From Gemmatimonadota bacterium (GTDB lineage: Bacteria; Gemmatimonadota; Gemmatimonadetes; Longimicrobiales; Longimicrobiaceae): DNA of 8,110 bases. Both the position numbers and the translations under genes were made by a program. The DNA lies in the NCBI GenBank assembly GCA_019348475.1, contig JAHWJJ010000195.1:1-8110 (forward strand). The letters run 5' to 3'. This document shows positions 5,719 to 8,110 of this stretch, in pieces (within the stretch, counting starts at the first letter, position 1; every line of letters begins with the position of its first letter). The notes below the pieces were generated by a model that searched no databases, was not told the DNA's origin, and worked only from the letters and a program-made list of their open reading frames with translations.

Positions 5719-5764
5719 AGAAGTGCCTGGTGCCCAGGTTCAAGTGCCCCAGGTTCAGGTGCCC
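5719..5764. repeat. Short tandem repeat next to the efflux gene start
   Basis: Two near-identical 14-bp units, CCAGGTTCAAGTGC (5734-5747) and CCAGGTTCAGGTGC (5749-5762), follow a partial unit (AGAAGTGCCTGG). On the minus strand the series ends in GGCACTTCT, 7 bp before the efflux start codon. It resembles the stretch at 1098-1145 in unit, orientation and placement. It fills half of the 100-bp gap after lgt. Confidence 0.7.
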
Positions 5765-5811
5765 GGGTCGGAGCACCGTCGACACAGCGGCAGAAAGGAT
5801 CGTGCGCCTGG

Positions 5812-6834
5812 TCAGCCGCCGATGGTGATCTGCGGCGGGGGCGGGGGCACGGGCTGCGCCGCGGGCGCGGGACCGGCGCGGATGCCGCGGACGATCAGCC
5901 AGATGCCCACGGCGATCATCGCCATGCTGAGCGTCTGCCCCATGGTCAGCGGTCCCAGGACGGTGCCCACCGGGTCGCCGGCGTCCGTGAACTGCGCGTC
6001 GGGCTGGCGGAACAGCTCCATCAGCGACCGCAGCAGCCCGTAGCCCAGTACGAAGACGCCGGCGTACGTCCCCGGCGCAAGGTCGCGCCCGCGGCGCCGG
6101 TTGTAGGCGTACAGCGCCCACAGCACCAGTCCCAGCAGCAGCCCCTCGGTGAGCCCCTCGTACAGCTGCGAGGGATGTCGCAGCGGCACCTGGTCGCGCA
6201 CCTGGTCCCACACGCCCGTCTCGTACGCCTGCTCGATCAGCAGCTCGCGCTCGCGCAGCGTGCGCCCGGCCTCGGCGCCGGTAAGCTGCATGGCCACCGG
6301 GTCGGTGGGAAAGCGCACCGCCCACGGCACCGCGTCTGTGGTGACGCGCCCGTACAGCTCGCCGTTGATGAAGTTCGCCACGCGAACCGTCAGGATTCCC
6401 GGCGTAACCCCCAGGGTGATGCAGTCGCCCACGCGCAGGAACGGAATGCCGTGCCGCCGCGCGAACCACCAGCCGGCCACGATGGCGCCCGCGAAGCCGC
6501 CGTGGAACGCCAGTCCGCCCTCCCAGATGCGGATGATGCGCGCGGGGTTGGCCGCGAAGCTGGCGAAATCGTAGAAGAGGATGTAGCCAAGGCGGCCGCC
6601 CAGGATCACGCCGACGATCAGCGCGAACACCAGGTCGCCCACGCGGTCGGGGGCGAGGGGGAGAAAGCCGCGGCGGGCCAGGCGCCGGAGGATGGCGTAG
6701 CCGGCCGCGAAGGCCGCCATGAAGCCGATCCCGTACCACCGGACCGCCAGCCCGCCCGGCAGCTGCAGGGCGACGGGGTCGATCCGGGGGAACGGGATCT
6801 CGATCAGCCCCAGGAGGGGCGCGACGGACGCCAC
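5812..6834 (-). CDS. lgt: Prolipoprotein diacylglyceryl transferase
   Basis: Lgt is the inner-membrane enzyme that moves diacylglyceryl from phosphatidylglycerol to the lipobox Cys of prolipoproteins, the first step of lipoprotein maturation. This 340-residue version shows WYGIGFMAAF near the start, GGLAFHGGFAG with His111 (the equivalent of E. coli His103), RVANFINGELYGR with Arg151, Asn154, Asn157 and Glu159, RHPSQLYEG (219-227), LLRSLMELFRQPDAQF with Arg269 and Glu273, and LTMGQTLS. About seven membrane segments are expected. It is longer than many Lgt because of an inserted charged stretch (about 176-216) and a proline-rich tail (PVPPPPPQ). The signature begins V-R rather than the usual G-R. 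The GTG at 6832-6834 is the best start: it lies 20 bp after the TPR gene stop and gives a normal N-terminus, but has no clear Shine-Dalgarno. It is likely co-transcribed with the TPR gene. The family call is very sure; the exact start is not. Confidence 0.96.
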   Translation of the reverse strand: MASVAPLLGLIEIPFPRIDPVALQLPGGLAVRWYGIGFMAAFAAGYAILRRLARRGFLPLAPDRVGDLVFALIVGVILGGRLGYILFYDFASFAANPARIIRIWEGGLAFHGGFAGAIVAGWWFARRHGIPFLRVGDCITLGVTPGILTVRVANFINGELYGRVTTDAVPWAVRFPTDPVAMQLTGAEAGRTLRERELLIEQAYETGVWDQVRDQVPLRHPSQLYEGLTEGLLLGLVLWALYAYNRRRGRDLAPGTYAGVFVLGYGLLRSLMELFRQPDAQFTDAGDPVGTVLGPLTMGQTLSMAMIAVGIWLIVRGIRAGPAPAAQPVPPPPPQITIGG

Positions 6835-6854
6835 CGGGGCGGCGGAGCGAAGGG

Positions 6855-7547
6855 TCAGCGAGCGGCGGCCCTGGCCACGGCCTCCGTGAGCCGCATCTCG
6901 ATGATGGTGGCCTGCTGCGAGCCCTTTTCGCTCTCGGCCAGCAGCTGCCGGTAGATGTCGGCCGCGGCCTTGTAGTCGCCGGCGGCCTCGTGCTGCAGCG
7001 CGGCCTGGCCCAGCGCCTCGAACTTCTGGTACTTCATGGCCGCCTTGTCGGCGGCCTGCTGGTAGGCGCGGATGGCCGCGGGGCGGTTGCCCGCCTGGGC
7101 ATACGCCGAGCCCAGCATCATCGCCGCCTGGGAGGCCAGCCGCGAGTTGCCGCCGGCCACCTTCTGCAGCTGGGCGATGGCGCGCGCCGGCTGGCGCTGG
7201 TCCAGCAGCGACTGCGCCAGCAGCAGCCGCGCCTCCACGGCCTCGGGGGTGCCCTCGTACTGGCGGATGAAGTTCTCCAGCTCGCGGGTGCCGACGGCGG
7301 TGAGCAGGGCCGGGTTGGAGCGCATGGCCAGCAGATGCTCGCCCGCGGCGGCGCGCTTCTGCGCCCGGGAATACTGCCACACCACCAGCCCGCCCACCAC
7401 CACCAGCGCGATCGCCGCGATCCCGATGATCATGCGGACGTTGCGGCGCGCCCACGCGGCGAGTTCGGCGGCGCGCACGGCCAGCGCGTCGTCGGAGTCG
7501 AGCTTGTTCTGCGGAGGCCGCGAACGGGCGGCGGTGGACGTTGCCAT
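6855..7547 (-). CDS. Membrane-anchored TPR protein, YfgM/TPR_21-like
   Basis: This 230-residue protein has a basic cytoplasmic N-terminus (1-38), one membrane segment (about 39-57, MIIGIAAIALVVVGGLVVW) and a helical C-terminal region of tetratricopeptide repeats. TPR-like pairs are visible at about 102-130 (PEAVEARLLLAQSLLDQ), 136-165 (ASQAAMMLGSAYAQAGNRPAAIRAYQQA) and 173-205 (EALGQAALQHEAAGDYKAAADIYRQLL). The N-in anchor places the repeats in the periplasm. Size and layout resemble E. coli YfgM, an assistant of the SecYEG/periplasmic chaperone network; that function is inferred from architecture only. The ATG at 7545-7547 is preceded by AAGGG 6 bp away. An in-frame upstream ATG at 7775 would add 76 residues encoded by promoter and repeat DNA and is rejected. 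It is first in a likely operon with lgt, so lipoprotein modification and membrane protein assembly are encoded together. Confidence 0.88.
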   Translation of the reverse strand: MATSTAARSRPPQNKLDSDDALAVRAAELAAWARRNVRMIIGIAAIALVVVGGLVVWQYSRAQKRAAAGEHLLAMRSNPALLTAVGTRELENFIRQYEGTPEAVEARLLLAQSLLDQRQPARAIAQLQKVAGGNSRLASQAAMMLGSAYAQAGNRPAAIRAYQQAADKAAMKYQKFEALGQAALQHEAAGDYKAAADIYRQLLAESEKGSQQATIIEMRLTEAVARAAAR

Positions 7548-7553
7548 GCGGGA

Positions 7554-7558
7554 CCCTT
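7554..7558 (-). promoter_or_regulatory. Shine-Dalgarno-like AAGGG of the TPR gene
   Basis: AAGGG lies 6 bases before the ATG on the minus strand. It is a modest match but supports the internal ATG over the upstream one at 7775. Confidence 0.5.
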
Positions 7559-7615
7559 GGGGTATGCTGGGAAAGAGGCGGCGAGGCCGCCCCGGGATCG
7601 ACGGAAAACAAAGAC

Positions 7616-7642
7616 GCGCGCACGCCGGGGTCCGGCGCGCGC
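7616..7642 (-). terminator. Terminator-like hairpin in the TPR gene leader
   Basis: GCGCGC (7616-7621) and GCCGG (7624-7628) pair with CCGGC (7632-7636) and GCGCGC (7637-7642), with AC bulged and a 3-base loop. On the minus strand it is followed at once by GTCTTTGTTTTCC, a T-rich tail as in intrinsic terminators. It lies between the best promoter candidate and the TPR gene, 68 bp before the start codon. It could end transcripts from the right, act as an attenuator, or protect the mRNA 5' end. Confidence 0.6.
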
Positions 7643-7653
7643 AGAAACGCGTA

Positions 7654-7682
7654 AAGCTACGCAAAGCCCTGCACCCGGTCAA
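7654..7682 (-). promoter_or_regulatory. Candidate sigma-70-type promoter of the TPR-lgt operon
   Basis: The minus strand reads TTGACC (7677-7682), a 17-bp spacer and TAGCTT (7654-7659). The -35 matches consensus at five of six bases and the -10 at three of six. Spacing is ideal, and it lies about 107 bp upstream of the TPR start codon. The predicted transcript would begin near 7647, almost directly at the hairpin. Confidence 0.5.
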
Positions 7683-7737
7683 CCGGCGGGCCTGGCCGGA
7701 AAGAGCCAGGGCCCTTCCCGCTCGTTCCTCGTGGACC

Positions 7738-7849
7738 GGGAGAACTTCGACGCGCGCGGCAGGGTGGCTCCTCATCTCCCTTCACCCGCGCCGTTTGTGG
7801 GGGAAGGGCCGGGGATGGGGGGCGCCCGCCCGGGCACCGCCCTCTCCAC
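7738..7849. repeat. 112-bp direct repeat, copy A
   Basis: This stretch matches 7927-8038 base for base without gaps except for about seven substitutions. It starts GGGAGAACTTCGACGCG and ends GGGCACCGCCCTCTCCAC. The central inverted repeat (CCCTTCACCCGC with GTGGGGGAAGGG) has two mismatches relative to copy B. Its beginning also resembles the element at 1163-1198. No protein is encoded; minus-strand frames through both copies give the same Pro/His/Arg-rich peptide twice. Confidence 0.92.
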
Positions 7850-7926
7850 GACACGCGATTGCAACCCGTGCAACCGCGGGGGCCCCTCCCCGGCACCCGG
7901 CCTCCCCCCCTCCTTGCGCGCGAAGC

Positions 7927-8038
7927 GGGAGAACTTCGACGCGTGCGGCAGGGTCGCTCCTCATCTCCCTTCCCCCACGCAGTTTGTGGGGGAAGGGCCG
8001 GGGATGGGGGGCGCCCACCCGGGCACCACCCTCTCCAC
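7927..8038. repeat. 112-bp direct repeat, copy B
   Basis: This is the second copy of the repeat at 7738-7849, offset by 189 bp in the same orientation. Here the central stem is perfect: CCCTTCCCCCAC (7967-7978) pairs with GTGGGGGAAGGG (7986-7997) around GCAGTTT. The 77 bp between the copies also hold short C-rich stretches but no gene. No flanking target duplication is obvious. Confidence 0.92.
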
Positions 8039-8054
8039 CTCGGGCCATCTCACC

Positions 8055-8110
8055 GTTCACCCCTTCACCCGTTCACCCGTTCACCCGTTCACCCGTTCAC
8101 CCGTTCACCC
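8055..8110. repeat. 8-bp tandem array, seven copies of GTTCACCC
   Basis: Seven contiguous 8-bp units run to the right edge; the second has C in place of the first G and the rest are identical. On the minus strand the unit is GGGTGAAC, again GGG plus five bases, like the left-edge array with a different spacer sequence. The array probably continues beyond the window. Confidence 0.95.

Noticed and set aside
7548..7775. N-terminal extension of the TPR protein to an upstream ATG
   Set aside because: The extra 76 residues would be encoded by the candidate promoter, the hairpin and part of a repeat. They are Arg/Cys/Pro-rich, while the internal ATG has an AAGGG in place and is followed by a normal membrane-anchor start.
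7782..8060. Minus-strand 92-codon open frame covering both 112-bp repeats
   Set aside because: The predicted peptide repeats the same Pro/His/Arg-rich segment twice because it is read from the repeats. It has no ribosome binding site and looks like a by-product of GC-rich repeat DNA.

Overview
The window is very GC-rich, roughly 70% by eye, and comes from a bacterial chromosome. All seven supportable genes lie on the minus strand, so transcription runs from right to left. The gene content fits a Gram-negative-type cell envelope: a lipoprotein-modifying enzyme, a membrane-anchored TPR protein, a zinc-type efflux pump and nucleotide-sugar enzymes. The repeat-filled intergenic regions and general style remind me of Gemmatimonadota, perhaps a Longimicrobium relative. 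That placement is an inference from memory and was not tested.

Layout in transcription order. (1) 7548-8110 holds no gene: a (GTTCACCC)n array at the window edge, two 112-bp direct repeats 189 bp apart, a plausible promoter, and a terminator-like hairpin just behind it. (2) A membrane-anchored TPR protein (6855-7547), lgt (5812-6834, 20 bp later) and a CzcD-type cation efflux protein (4782-5711, 100 bp later) form an envelope block. (3) 4222-4781 has no convincing gene but carries several inverted repeats. (4) 3946-4221 encodes a small unrecognised charged protein. (5) 3548-3945 holds a perfect 12-bp-stem hairpin and a small AT-richer patch that may contain the promoter for the next genes. 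(6) Two SDR nucleotide-sugar epimerases follow: one of the dTDP-L-rhamnose 4-epimerase type (2420-3547) and one of the CDP-paratose 2-epimerase (RfbE/Tyv) type (1323-2408). They are 11 bp apart, and the Shine-Dalgarno of the second overlaps the stop of the first. (7) 1093-1322 holds a diverged intergenic repeat element. (8) An MDR alcohol dehydrogenase-like oxidoreductase (85-1092) is followed 4 bp later by an (8-bp)n array that runs to the window edge.

The epimerase pair probably makes sugar nucleotides for a surface glycan, though the upstream synthesis genes are not here. The TPR-lgt-efflux block concerns the envelope. I see no CRISPR, transposase, phage, toxin-antitoxin or defence genes, and no RNA gene I can defend. 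The coding content is ordinary. The least explained material is intergenic: G-rich octamer arrays at both ends, a two-stem-loop repeat family, and a degenerate minisatellite touching the start regions of two unrelated genes.
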